The notes under the pieces are model-generated. The model had not been told where the DNA came from. It saw only the letters and a program-made list of their open reading frames with translations, and ran no database searches. Shown here in pieces: positions 1 to 9,532 of a DNA stretch of 64,000 nucleotides. The stretch lies in assembly GCA_023213315.1 (NCBI GenBank), contig JAKCPI010026209.1, positions 1-64,000 on the forward strand. Reading direction: 5' to 3'. Numbering within the stretch: position 1 is the first letter of the stretch; the number at the start of each line of letters is the position of its first letter. The DNA comes from Euborellia annulipes (taxonomy: Eukaryota > Arthropoda > Insecta > Dermaptera > Anisolabididae). The position numbers and the translations under genes are program-made.

Positions 1-266
1 TAAAAGAATACTGTATTTTATAAAAACGCTTTTAAATAAAAATTTAAAAAAAAGCAAAATAAAAAAAACCATCTCATACGAATTTTTTAACATTTTTGAA
101 AACACAGCAATATGTTTCGCCCAGTCAAAAGTTATTATTACTAGAGAGCGTAAAAGGTCTCTTATTTTTAGAAAAAGTCGCCTAAAAAGACAAAGAAAAA
201 GTCTGTTTTCAAAAGTCGCTTTCAATTATATAAATGTGACAAAGTAAAAGATATAGATGATACCAA
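1..266. other. AT-rich sequence, no gene seen
   Basis: No exon, repeat family or RNA gene is recognised here. It is A-rich low-complexity sequence leading into a SINE fragment. Confidence 0.5.
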
Positions 267-408
267 ATGCCTTAAATGGAAATGCCTGGACTCCCAATAG
301 ATGTTATAAATAATTAACGGTTATCGTCAAAGTCTTAAATGGCCTAAGTTGCCGAAAAGACTGTGTGAATGTGTGTATGAGTGTGAGTGTGAAGAGAAAA
401 AAAGGTGA
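267..408 (+). repeat. SINE family A, 3' part
   Basis: Matches the 3' two thirds of the tRNA-derived SINE that is complete at 3539-3785 and 62296-62571: a tract like AAATGCCTGGACTCCCAATA, then the AGTCTT...AAGACT stem-loop enclosing TGGCC, then GTGTGAATGTGTG. The tRNA-like head is missing, as expected for a 5'-truncated LINE-mobilised copy. Confidence 0.7.
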
Positions 409-420
409 GGGTGTAAAAAA

Positions 421-478
421 AGAGTAAAGTGGACTTAAAGTCAAAATGAGAATATTTATTTTAAAGAGCATCTAAAAA
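421..478 (-). repeat. Helentron-like internal fragment
   Basis: A short piece of the Helentron-like family (TCAAAATGAGAATAT ... TTTTAAAGAGCATCTAAAAA) abutting the next copy. Confidence 0.6.
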
Positions 479-655
479 AATCTGGTGTGACTGGCGCACA
501 GCACACAACTTTCTCTTACCTTCGGTAATCGAATGTTGTGTACTGTGCTTGTCTCACCAGATTTTTTTGTGTCGACATGTATTTAGTTTCCGACAGTACG
601 GTACATTCGATTTTCAAGATGTACAATTTATAAATATTAATAAATTTAAAATAAA

Positions 656-790
656 GATAATCCTTATTTATTTCCTTTTTATTTCCAAATATACAAAATT
701 TCTTTGGGATATTTCGGTGCAATGTGATGCGGCCGAAATATCCCAAAGAAATTTGTATATTTGGAAATAAAAAGTGCGAAATAATAAGGA
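656..790. repeat. Foldback palindrome
   Basis: Arms of about 58 bp (around 658-715 and 732-790) share TTTTTATTTCCAAATATAC and GGATATTTCGG. The centre is a short GC-richer loop. One arm of the same family recurs near 28670-28750, so this is a dispersed family and not a local inversion. Confidence 0.75.
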
Positions 791-1235
791 TTTTAAATTT
801 ATTAATTTATGTTTCGCCAAAAAATTCTTTTTGAAGTTTTAATAATTTATAAATATGGCAAAATATTTATATTTTGTTACCATGGTAACCATTTCTCCTA
901 TCTTTTCTATGGAGTACAAGAGTAAAGTGGTCTTCAGAAGATTTCAATCCCAAAATGAGAATATACATTTTAAAGAGAATCTAAAAATTATTGATTTTTG
1001 AATTTAAAAAAAATCGTTGGAGTGAATTTAGAGAAAATCGAAAAAAACTGAAAAAGTGCATCAGTAAAGTACTAGTACTCTTTGGTCGATTTTGTTCAAA
1101 AGCTTCGTGTCATGTCCCATGGGGGTGCCTAACTTAAATATAAAATTTCAACCTCCTAACTTTTTCCGTTCTTGATATATTTTGTTCACAGACAGACAGA
1201 CAGACAGACAGACCATGTCGCGAAAACCACTTTTT

Positions 1236-1887
1236 ACTTTCTCGTACCTCTATATATATGTTAATATATAGAGAGAGAAAGTATTGGTTTCATGTCAAAA
1301 ATTCGATGTCGAGATTTTGATGGATCTTCACGTTTTGAGGTCCCCTGAATCCAAAAAAGTGGTTTTCGCGACATGGTCTGTCGTTGTGTGTGTGTCTGTG
1401 AACAAAATATCTCAAGAACGAAAAGAGCTAGAGGTTGAAATTTTATATTTAAGTTAGACACCCCCATGGGACGTGACACGAAGCTTTTGAACAAAATCGA
1501 CCAAAAAGTACTAGTACTTTACTGATGCACTTTTCAGTTTTTTTCGATTTTCTCAAAATTTGCTCCAACGATTTTTTTTAAAATTCATATATCAACTATT
1601 TTTTAGTTGCTCTTTAAAATGTATATTCTCATTTTGTGATTGAAATCTTCTGAAGACCACTTTACTCTTGTACTCCATAGAAAAGATAGGAGAAATGGTT
1701 GCCATGGTAACAAAATATAAACATTTTGCCATACTTATAAATTTTACATCTTGAAAATCGAATGTACCATACTGTCGGAAACTAAATACATGTCGACACA
1801 AAAAATCTGGTGTGACAAGCACAGTACACAACTTTTGATTACCGAAGGTAAGAGAAAGTTGTGTGCTGTGCGCCAGTCACACCAGAT
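1236..1887 (+). mobile_element. Helentron-like element nested in the previous one
   Basis: Runs from ACTTTCTCGTACC to GTCACACCAGAT. The GGTAAGAGAAAGT near the 3' end is the inverted counterpart of the family 5' terminus ACTTTCTCTTACC. Inserted in the T run of the surrounding copy. The internal order of blocks is the family standard: 5' hairpin, TCGATGTCGAGATTTTGATG, CGCGACATGGTCTG plus microsatellite, AGTACTAGTACTTTACTGATG, GTTGCCATGGTAACA, 3' hairpin. Confidence 0.8.
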
Positions 1888-2029
1888 TTTTTGGATTCAG
1901 GGGACCTCAAAACGTGTATATCCATCAAAATCTCGACATCGAATTTTTGACATGAATCCAATACTTTCTCTCTCTATATATTAACATATATATAGAGGTA
2001 CGAGAAAGTAAAAATAATTGATTTATGGA

Positions 2030-2215
2030 TTTTCATCAAAATCGTGACCACTAATTTTGAGAAAATGGAAAAAACTAAAAAAGTACATCAGTAAAGTACT
2101 AGTACTTTTTGGCCGATTTTGTTCATTCTCGAAATATTTTGTACACATACACACACGCACACAGAGAGATATCTCGATTTCGAATATTTGACATAAATGC
2201 AATACTTTCATTCAA
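2030..2215 (-). repeat. Degraded Helentron-like fragment
   Basis: Contains the AGTAAAGTACTAGTACTTTTTGG block and a decayed microsatellite and 5' hairpin; both ends are eroded. Confidence 0.6.
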
Positions 2216-2261
2216 TATATTAACATATGAGCCTGTAAATGATAAAGTAAAATAATATCTG

Positions 2262-2870
2262 ATGTAAAGTAATATCTGATGTGACTGGCCGCACCAGATT
2301 TTTTTGTGCCGAGATATGTTTAGTTTCCCATAGCACCGTAGTTCCAAACTTGACCACTTGAATTTTATAAGTAATACAAAAGTAAAGTGTGCTTCAAAAA
2401 GATTTCAAGGGCAAAATATTAATAGATTATACATTTTAAAGAGCATCTAAAAAATAATTGATTTTTGAAATTTAAATAAATTTAAAATTTAAAATTTTTG
2501 AAATTCAAAATCATTGGGGCGAATTTTGAGAAAATCGAAAAAAACTGAAAAGTACATCAGTAAAGTACTAGGCCCTAGTATTTTTGGCCAATTTTGTTCA
2601 AAATCTTATTTTAAAGTCCGGGAGGGTACCTAACTAAAATTTCAATCCAGTAGCTCAATTCCTTCATGCTTAAAATCGCTGTGCGCCAGTCATCAGATAT
2701 TTTACTATGGCCTCCAATGAAGTACAAGAGTAAAGTGTCCTTCAAACACATTTTAGGGCAAAATGAGAATATTACATTATAAAGAGCATCTAAAAAATAG
2801 TTGATTTATGAATTTTAATTAAAATTGTCAAAGCCAATTTTGAAAAAATCTAAAAAAAACTGCATCTCTT
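2262..2870 (-). repeat. Degraded Helentron-like copy or copies
   Basis: Starts with a shortened 3' hairpin (TCTGATGTGACTGGCCGCACCAGAT), continues through the AGTACTAG block to about 2690, then restarts with another mid-element piece (TACAAGAGTAAAGTG) to about 2870. The arrangement suggests deletion and recombination between copies. Confidence 0.6.
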
Positions 2871-3394
2871 TCTGAGTATTTCAGTGCAAATTTCAGCTTG
2901 AAATGTTGAAAACAAAGCGAGTTATGATTTATTTATTTTGTAAAAAAATCACTTCAACTAGGAGTCTCGGAAAGGCTTCCCAAGCTCAATTTTCCACCTT
3001 TAAAATTTTTTTTCTCAAAAAGAATTAGGAACATTGTAATAGGGTTGGTAGATTCAGTGGCTGAATCAATTTTCGATTTTCGATTTTTAAAATCGAAACC
3101 AAATTATCGATTTAAAAAAAAATCGATTTTTGCTTTAAAAAATCGATTTTAATCGATTTTCGATTTTTTTACAAAAAATTTTTCGCTATGCCCATGAATT
3201 GATTTTAAGGTTCTACTTACGATTTTCAAGCGGTTTATAGGACAAGAAAAATAGAACGTTGAATTACTGATGCCCAAATCAATTTATTCAGTCTTTAAAA
3301 CTTCTTTAAAGACCAACACATTGTATATGGTATAACATATTTAGTCTTTATAAAACCAAGAGAACCAAACATCTGATTCTATATTTCTTAAAAA

Positions 3395-4174
3395 ATCTGG
3401 TGAGACTCGTCGCACAGCACGACTTTCTCTTATCTTCAGTAAGCGAAAGTTGTGTTCTGTGCTTGTCACACCAAATTTTTGTGTCGACATATATTTAGGT
3501 TCCGACAGTAAGCTTAAGGTACATTTGAATTCAAGATTTTTTTTTAAACACACACTTTTTTCTCATTCACACACACATTCACAGTCTTTTCAGCAACTCA
3601 GGCCATATAAGACTTTTACGATATCCGTTATTGATTAATATACATATTGGGGGTCCAGGCATTCTTATTTAAGCCATTTGGTATCCAAATGGCTTAAATA
3701 AAATCATCGGACTGCCTGGGGCCCGAACCCGCGACTTTTGGTATACGAGGTTAGCATGCTAACCCCTACACCAAACCCCGAGGGCTGAATTCAAGATTAA
3801 AATTTATAATCATGGGGAAATATTTATATTTTGTTACCATTGCAACCAATTCTCATATCTTTCCTATGAAATACAAGAGTAAAGTGTACTTCAAAATGAG
3901 AATATACTGGTACATTTTAAAGAGCATCTAAAAAATAATTGATTTTTGAATTTTAATCAATCGTTTGGTGTATTTTTAGCAAAATCAAAAAAATCTGAAA
4001 AACTACCTCAGGAAAGTACTAGTACTTTTTGGCCGATTTTAATTAACAGCTTATTTTCTCGCTCCAGGGGGGGGGTGTCTAACTTAAATATAAAATTCCA
4101 ACCTAGTAGCTCAATTCCTTCAAGCTTAAAATTGAACACAGACAGACAGACCATGTCGCGAAAACCACTTTCTT
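3395..4174 (-). mobile_element. Helentron-like copy inside the hAT-type element
   Basis: 3' hairpin at about 3395-3480; the copy runs to GTCGCGAAAACCACTTT, where its 5' end is missing. A SINE splits it at 3539-3785. Confidence 0.75.
3539..3785 (-). repeat. SINE family A, full length, tRNA-derived
   Basis: On the minus strand the head reads GCCCTCGGGG, then an A-box-like TGGTGTAGGGG and a B-box-like GGTTCGGGCCC, followed by a unique body with the TTTAAGCCATTTGGATACC hairpin, a 3' stem-loop and an A-rich tail. Flanked by a 13-bp direct repeat TGAATTCAAGATT (3526-3538 and 3786-3798), the mark of LINE-mediated insertion. It should be read by RNA polymerase III if intact. Confidence 0.85.
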
Positions 4175-4308
4175 GGAAAATCGAAAATCGGCCGTCAAAA
4201 ATCGATTTTTTCAAAACACTGAATCGATTTCGATTTTAATCGAAAATCGACGCTCAAAATAGATTTTGGATTAAAATCGAAATCGATTCGACCAACCCTA
4301 CATTGTAA

Positions 4309-5142
4309 TAAAATTTTCGATTCTTACTATAAGGATGGTAAAAGCAACAAATAAAAAAAATTTCATCCAAATCTGAGAAGGTGGGTTACATGGCTGGATG
4401 ATTTGACATGGAATGACCCATCTGTCTTTTTTCTATTGCTTCATGATCTAATGGTCACTGGTACTATTCTGTACGAAACGATCATTTAAATTTTTTATGG
4501 GGGTCGAATAAAAATTTACATTTATTTCTATTCAGATTTCTTTTTTTTCCTTGGGGGCGTTTCGGAGACATGGAAAAATAAAAAGACTTGTGGTGAATAA
4601 ATGTTCATTTAATAAACGACCTTTCGTCACTTTTTATTATTAAATTTTTTTCTAAATTAAATTCATTAAGAGCAATATTTAGAGAGTGAGCAAAATCTAT
4701 ACTATATACTCTGTATATGATATTAATATAATTGTGTAGTGGTAGTCTGTCTCCCTCTATTAGATCAACTTCCGGGTGGAATTTCGAAATAAATTTTGCA
4801 CCTTTATATAGTGCCCCCTGATAGATACGAACTCCGTTAAAGGCGGGGGGAGCGCCTGCTCATTAGCCACTATCGAATAAAACTTAAGTATGTGTATTGG
4901 ATTGGGAGTTTTTATCAATAGAGGCCATCCTACTAGATGATTTCCTCCCCTATCACATTTTCACCTATATTGCTTATTGCAAAAGTTGAAGAAAAGAGCA
5001 ATTGCGGCTAGGTATAATGTTTCTTTTATTAATGGCAATGCATGCCGACGTTTTGGTCAGATTTTTGACTATCCTCAGAGCTGAAGTCAGTCAGAAAAAC
5101 TGCTCGAAATAGTTAAATGGCATTTTGCTGTATGAATGTATT
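4309..5142. other. Gene-free stretch with decayed repeats
   Basis: 4340-4425 resembles the arm of the hAT element at 46673-48093 (AAATCTGAGAAGGTG, TTTGACATGGAATGA). Near 5043-5078 the minus strand carries a degenerate CTGANGA-stem motif. No exon seen. Confidence 0.4.
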
Positions 5143-5192
5143 TGAGCCATAAGATGAGGATGAGGACCAAAGGTAGTTCTCATCTTATGGCT
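5143..5192. repeat. Short palindrome
   Basis: AGCCATAAGATGAG and its inverted copy CTCATCTTATGGCT flank about 20 bases, just left of the mariner terminus. Confidence 0.6.
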
Positions 5193-5196
5193 GAAA

Positions 5197-5420
5197 TACG
5201 AGGGTAATTGTGATTTTATTTTTACATGAAAATACATGTCTTAAACTATTTTTCAACATAGTTACCGCCAATGCTCAAACACTTGTCGTAGTAGGTGACC
5301 AGTTTTTGTAAACCATCTTCAAAGAAACTCCCACCACTATCGATAGCCACGATTACACAGCATTTTTCATCTCATCGTCAGATCCAAGCTCCTGCCACGT
5401 AGATCCCGCTTCATGTCAGT
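5197..5420 (-). pseudogene. Mariner transposase 3' remnant, inverted copy
   Basis: TACGAGGGTAATT at 5197 looks like a mariner terminal repeat. Reading leftward, the minus strand encodes a broken mariner C-terminus (GSDDE, then a degenerate WLS..., CL..GG.YVEK pattern) with stops and frameshifts. It mirrors the + strand copy at 5445-6012, so two mariner ends lie head to head. Confidence 0.6.
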
Positions 5421-5444
5421 AACAAGTGGTAGTCGAACGGCGCC

Positions 5445-6012
5445 AAGTTCGGGCTGAAAGAATTGTGTTGCTCCATGACATTGCTCTGCCCCATACTGCT
5501 GGTGACACTCAATTATTACAATTTTATACTTATTCGACACTTTTCACTGGGAGCAATTTGATCATCCGCCATACAGCCGGGACTTGGCTCCGTCCTACTA
5601 CCACTTGTTCTTGTACATGAAGCGCAGCCAGGGCCGGATCTAGGGGGGGGGCAGTGGGTGCCCGTGCCCCGGGCGGCAGATATCGGGGGCGGCAAATTTT
5701 GCGTCTCTAAAAAAAAAGGTAAAATATTTTTTCGGACGGGAAAATTTGGTTCCGCGAAAAAAAAAAATTTCCCAGAAAAATTTTAAGGAGGGGCGGCAAA
5801 TTAAATTTTGCCCCCCTCCCTAAAAAATCTCCTAGTTCCGGCCCTGGCGCGAGCTAGGTGGCAAGAGCTTTGGATCTGATGATGAGTCGAAAAATACTGT
5901 AGAATCGTGGCAATCGATTCTGGCGGGAGTTTCTTTACAACAGATGGTCTACAAAAACTGGTTCACCCGCTACAAGTGTTTGAACATTGGCGGAAACTAT
6001 GTTGAAAAATAG
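5445..6012 (+). pseudogene. Mariner-like transposase, dead copy
   Basis: The 3' half of a mariner transposase. LLHD..LPHTA corresponds to the catalytic LLHDNARPH block with the asparagine changed. The central SPDLAPSD region is frameshifted. LGGKSFGSDDE and KCLNIGGNYVEK then the stop at 6010-6012 match the family C-terminus. A MITE (5629-5846) interrupts it between codons for MKR and LGG. No intact reading frame; it cannot make an active transposase. Confidence 0.75.
5629..5846. mobile_element. hAT-like MITE in the mariner gene
   Basis: Inverted ends CAGGGCCGGATCTAG / CTAGTTCCGGCCCTG. The right flank is GCGCGAGC (5847-5854) and the left flank GCGCAGC (5622-5628), an 8-bp duplication with one base lost. 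Removing the element and one flank restores the mariner reading frame across the site. The interior is G/C- and A-rich non-coding. Confidence 0.75.
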
Positions 6013-6092
6013 TTTAAGACATGTATTTTTATGTAAAAATAAAATTGGCTTCAAAAACATTTTTTTTATTTTTATTTTTATTCCGCATGGTC

Positions 6093-6125
6093 CTGAAGAA
6101 GGAGCCGTTTGAGCTCCGAAACGTT
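6093..6125 (+). other. Hammerhead-core-like motif
   Basis: CTGAAGA (6093-6099), A, a 5-bp stem GGAGC/GCTCC (6101-6105 with 6113-6117), then GAAA (6118-6121) and CGTTGG. A second, weaker CTGAGGA...GAAACG follows near 6199-6229. A hammerhead core is CUGANGA-stem-GAAA; the extra A and the missing stem III/cleavage site are problems. An AATAAA follows shortly after. Confidence 0.35.
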
Positions 6126-6509
6126 GGCCTATAGCGGAGGGATATAATCCGAATAAATTTGCCTGAATACTAGCTCTGGATCTATTTATTCACCCTTTTC
6201 TGAGGATAGTCTTAAACAAGATCGAAACGTCATCCTAGTGGGTCATAATAAATTAGTTAAGGTGCGCGTCTCGAAAAGCCGTTAGAAGACGATTCACTAC
6301 CGAGTTACTCTAGGCGGCAAGAGATGGCGTTAGTTTTTCCCATAGGAATACAAGGGATTTATTCCATTTCATTTTAAAGATTCCAGCTAATTAATTAAGG
6401 GTAAAAAAATTATTTTTTAACACAATGATTACTAATTTATTTATCTATAAGATATAGAGCGAGTTTTTTTTTTTAATATCTTTTCTTTAATGCGATTAAT
6501 CTAAAAAAA

Positions 6510-7170
6510 TCTGGTGCTGGCGCGCACACAACTTCTCTTCCTTCGGTAATCGAAAGTTGTGTTCTGTGCTGTCCACAGATTTTTTGTGTCGAAATATATT
6601 TAGTTTCCGCCAATATATTAGAATTTAAGATGTCAAATTTATAAACATGGGAAAATATTTATATTTTGTTACCATGGCAACCATTTCTCCTATCTTTCCT
6701 ATGAAATACAAGAGTAAAGTGTGCTTCAAACAATTTTGAGGGCAAAACGAGAATATACATTTGAAAGAGCATCTAAAAAATATTTGATTTTTGAATTTTA
6801 ATCAAAATCGTTAGAGCGAATTTTGAGAAAATCGAAAAAAACTGAAAAAGTACATCAGTAAAGTACTAGTACTCTTTGGCCAATTTTGATTAAAAGCTTA
6901 TTTTTCCGGTCCCAGGAGGTATTTAACTTAAATATAAAATTTCACCCTCCTAGCTCAATTCCTTCATGCTTAAAATTGAACACACACACACACACACACC
7001 CACCCACCCACCCACCCACACACACACAGACAGACCATGTCGCGAAAACCACTTTTTGGATTCAGGGGACCTCAAAACGTGAAGATCCATCAAAATCTCG
7101 ACATCGAATTTTTGACATGAATCCAATACTTTCTCTCTATATATATATTAATATATAATAGGGAGAAAGT
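6510..7170 (-). mobile_element. Helentron-like element, near full length
   Basis: Left boundary ATCTGGTGC (3' hairpin slightly eroded), right boundary GGGAGAAAGT; flanked by A runs on both sides. Its microsatellite is long, mixing CA and CCCA units before CAGACAGACCATG. Confidence 0.85.
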
Positions 7171-7338
7171 AAAAATTTATTTTTTCGAAAAAAGGCTTAT
7201 ATAAGTTGTAGATATTTTAAATAACTTTAATTAAAAAAAAAATTTGATGTCGATAGCTTCAAAATTGTGCCCGCTGGAAACTCCCAAAATTAGCACCCCG
7301 AGACGCGCATCTTAAATATATATTAGCTGTTCCTTTTT

Positions 7339-8021
7339 ACTTTCTCTTACCTATGTATATATGTAATATATATATAGAGAGAAAGTATTGGATTCATGTC
7401 AAAAATTCGATGTCGAGATTTTGATGGATCTTCACGTTTTGAGGTCCCCTGAATCCAAAAAGTGGTTTTCGCGACATGGTCTGTCTGTGTGTGTGTCTGT
7501 GTGTGTGTCTGTGTGTCTGTCTGTGTGTCTGTGAACAAAATATCTCAAGAACGAAAAGAGCTAGGAAGTTGAAATTTTATATTTAAGTTAGGCACCCCCA
7601 TGGGACGTGACACGAAGCTTTTGAACAAAATCGACCAAAGAGTACTAGTACTTTACTGATGCACTTTTTCAGTTTTTTTCGATTTTCTCAAAATTTGCTT
7701 CAACGATTTTTTTTTAAATTCAAAAATCAATTATTTTTTAGATTCTCTATAAAATGTATATTCTCATTTTGTGATTGAAATCTTCTGAAGACCACTTTAC
7801 TCTTGTACTCCATAGAAAAGATAGGAGAAATGGTTGCCATGGTATCAAAATATAAATATTTTCCCATACTTATAAATTTTACATCTTGAATTCAATTATA
7901 CCCTACTGTCGGAAACTAAATACATGTCGACACAAAAAATCTGGTGTGACAAGCACAGTACACAACTTTCGATTACCGAAGGTAAGAGAAAGTTGTGTGC
8001 TGTGCGCCAGTCACACCAGAT
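7339..8021 (+). mobile_element. Helentron-like element, near full length
   Basis: 5' ACTTTCTCTTACC (7339-7351), subterminal inverted GGTAAGAGAAAGT about 30 bases before the 3' end, terminal CACACCAGAT at 8021, T runs on both flanks. Microsatellite of GTCTGT/GTGT units after CGCGACATG. One of the best copies for defining the family. Confidence 0.88.
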
Positions 8022-8098
8022 TTTTTTCTCAACTCTTCATCTAGTTACAAATCCACATCATTTAAGAAAAGAAGAATTTCGATGGCTGAGCAATAATT

Positions 8099-8720
8099 AA
8101 CAGGAACATGTGAATGTAGGCAGCCAGCATGAAATAAAAAAACTTCTTAAGATATCGTTGATGTTTCGGAAACGCATCCCTCACATCTTCAGGACGATAA
8201 ATTGTTAATATTGTTTATATTGATACATTTCGGTTCATACAAAAATATAATATAAAATTTGCATATACCATTAGATGTTTATGAGAATTGCAGAATTGCC
8301 TGGGCTTTATTTTTTGTGTTAAGTTGGCCCGAAACTTCAGCCAGCAAAGACTGTCAGTCTTTCAATCTTGGCCAGCAAAGACTGTCAGTCTTTCAATCTT
8401 GGCCAGTGCTGATGTTTCGGCCCATTCAACACAAAAAATAAAGCCCAGGCATCTACTGCAATTCTCATATACATCTAAGGGTAAATGCAAATTTTATGTT
8501 ATATTTTTGTATAAACCGAAATGTATCAATCTAAGCAACATTCTTATTTACATCATCTAATGGTATATGCAAATTTTATATTTTTGTATGAACCGAAATA
8601 TCAATCTAAGCAACATTAACAATTTATCGTCCTGAAGATGAGAGCGTTGCGTTCCCGAAACGACGACGATATCTAAAAAACTTTTTATTTCATGCTGGCT
8701 GCCTACATTCACCTGTTCAT
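8099..8720. repeat. Foldback element of about 620 bp
   Basis: Outer arms match (GAATGTAGGCAGCCAGCATG at the left, its complement at the right) followed inward by a CTGAAGATG...GAAAC motif in each arm, then TTGTATGAACCGAAATG and TGCCTGGGCTTTATTTTTTG arms. The loop holds a 31-bp direct repeat. Right-arm motif near 8630-8660 on +; left-arm motif near 8165-8195 on the minus strand. Confidence 0.8.
8341..8402. repeat. 31-bp direct repeat, two copies
   Basis: Units begin CCAGCAAAGACTG at 8341 and 8372 and are identical. Each contains the perfect palindrome AAAGACTGTCAGTCTTT minus one base, so the foldback loop can form two small hairpins. Confidence 0.85.
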
Positions 8721-9491
8721 GGTAATAATTTAATATTAATTATTATTAATTAATAATTTGTCGCTAAAGTTGACCGCCCGGGAAGGCCATTTTTTTGGAA
8801 AATGTAATCATAAGGTCCAAAAGGCTTATTATTATTCGCAAACAACTAGGACTGGTTTATTTTCTTATAATGAAAGGTCTTTTTTAACCTTGATATGACT
8901 TATTAAATCCAAAGGTTGGATGAAGACGTAGAATAAAAAGTAAAAATGAAAATAAAAATTGTCAAACGTGAAAACTCATAGGCCCTCTGAGAAAATACAA
9001 AAAATTTTACAAATTCCATATAAGTGAAGTAGTGGCTTCTTCATATTTTTCTCTTTGTATACTTTGTTCGGGAACAGCATTGAAAATGAGAGATGTAATT
9101 GTGATAGAGGGGGGGGGGGGTGACAAGCCGGCTCTAACCACAGCCTTATTTTGGTGTCTTTTATTTTTTTCTCGCGTGATAAATAGAGGTACCACCAATT
9201 TTTGTACCTATTAATTTATTCGAATAAAATTTATAGTACTCCCAATGGTCCCTCACTTTGGAGGTTTATACTTTTATATCACTGCTCTCACTCAAGTCAT
9301 CATTTATTTTTAAAAAAATTTATCAAAATTGAAAAGAGGATAGATACTTGAATAATATTTTTTTAGTGTTAATAAATAAAAAATTCTTATGAGAAATAAA
9401 TATTTTGTTAACGGTTCTTCAAATAATATTATGTTGCCATTAAGTTGTTTTAAATGGACTTATTATAATTTGTGATTTGTTGTTTGTCCAG
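8721..9491. other. Upstream region of the F-box gene
   Basis: No coding sequence seen. It has a G13 run near 9108. A plausible 3' splice site (TTTGTCCAG, ending 9491) precedes the first coding exon, so a non-coding first exon probably lies in or upstream of this stretch; it was not identified. Confidence 0.4.
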
Positions 9492-9532
9492 ATTTGAAGT
9501 GGCGCCTCCTTCCCCTCCCTGGCCCTAATCCG

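Larger units (their letters stand above)
480..2009 (-). mobile_element. Helentron-like (HINE) element, interrupted by a second copy
   Basis: Non-autonomous element of the family that dominates this window. On this strand its 3' end is the long hairpin ATCTGGTGTGAC...GTCACACCAGAT at 480-565; its 5' end is the hairpin ending GAGAAAGT at 2009. It is interrupted by a foldback (656-790) and by another full copy inserted at 1236-1887. Joining the flanks restores the CCACTTTTTTGGATTC seen in uninterrupted copies, so the insertion target was a T run. No protein is encoded. The class is inferred from architecture, not from a transposase. Confidence 0.75.
3040..4300. mobile_element. hAT-type element (TAGGGTTGG termini) with nested insertions
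   Basis: Ends are inverted (TAGGGTTGGT / ACCAACCCTA) and flanked by identical 8-bp direct repeats CATTGTAA at 3032-3039 and 4301-4308. Eight-base duplications are typical of hAT transposons. The terminal regions are built of repeated AATCGATTTT motifs. The interior is mostly a Helentron-like copy that itself contains a SINE, giving a three-layer nest. No transposase remains. Confidence 0.8.

Noticed and set aside
6886..7158. Open frames through Helentron copies (for example THTHTHPPTHPPTH-type proteins)
   Set aside because: They run through a microsatellite and recur in every copy on both strands with differing lengths; no coding signal.
9494..9532. In-frame extension upstream of the F-box gene ATG (starting at TTG)
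   Set aside because: It begins at a TTG just after a splice acceptor; the ATG at 9533 is the first standard start.
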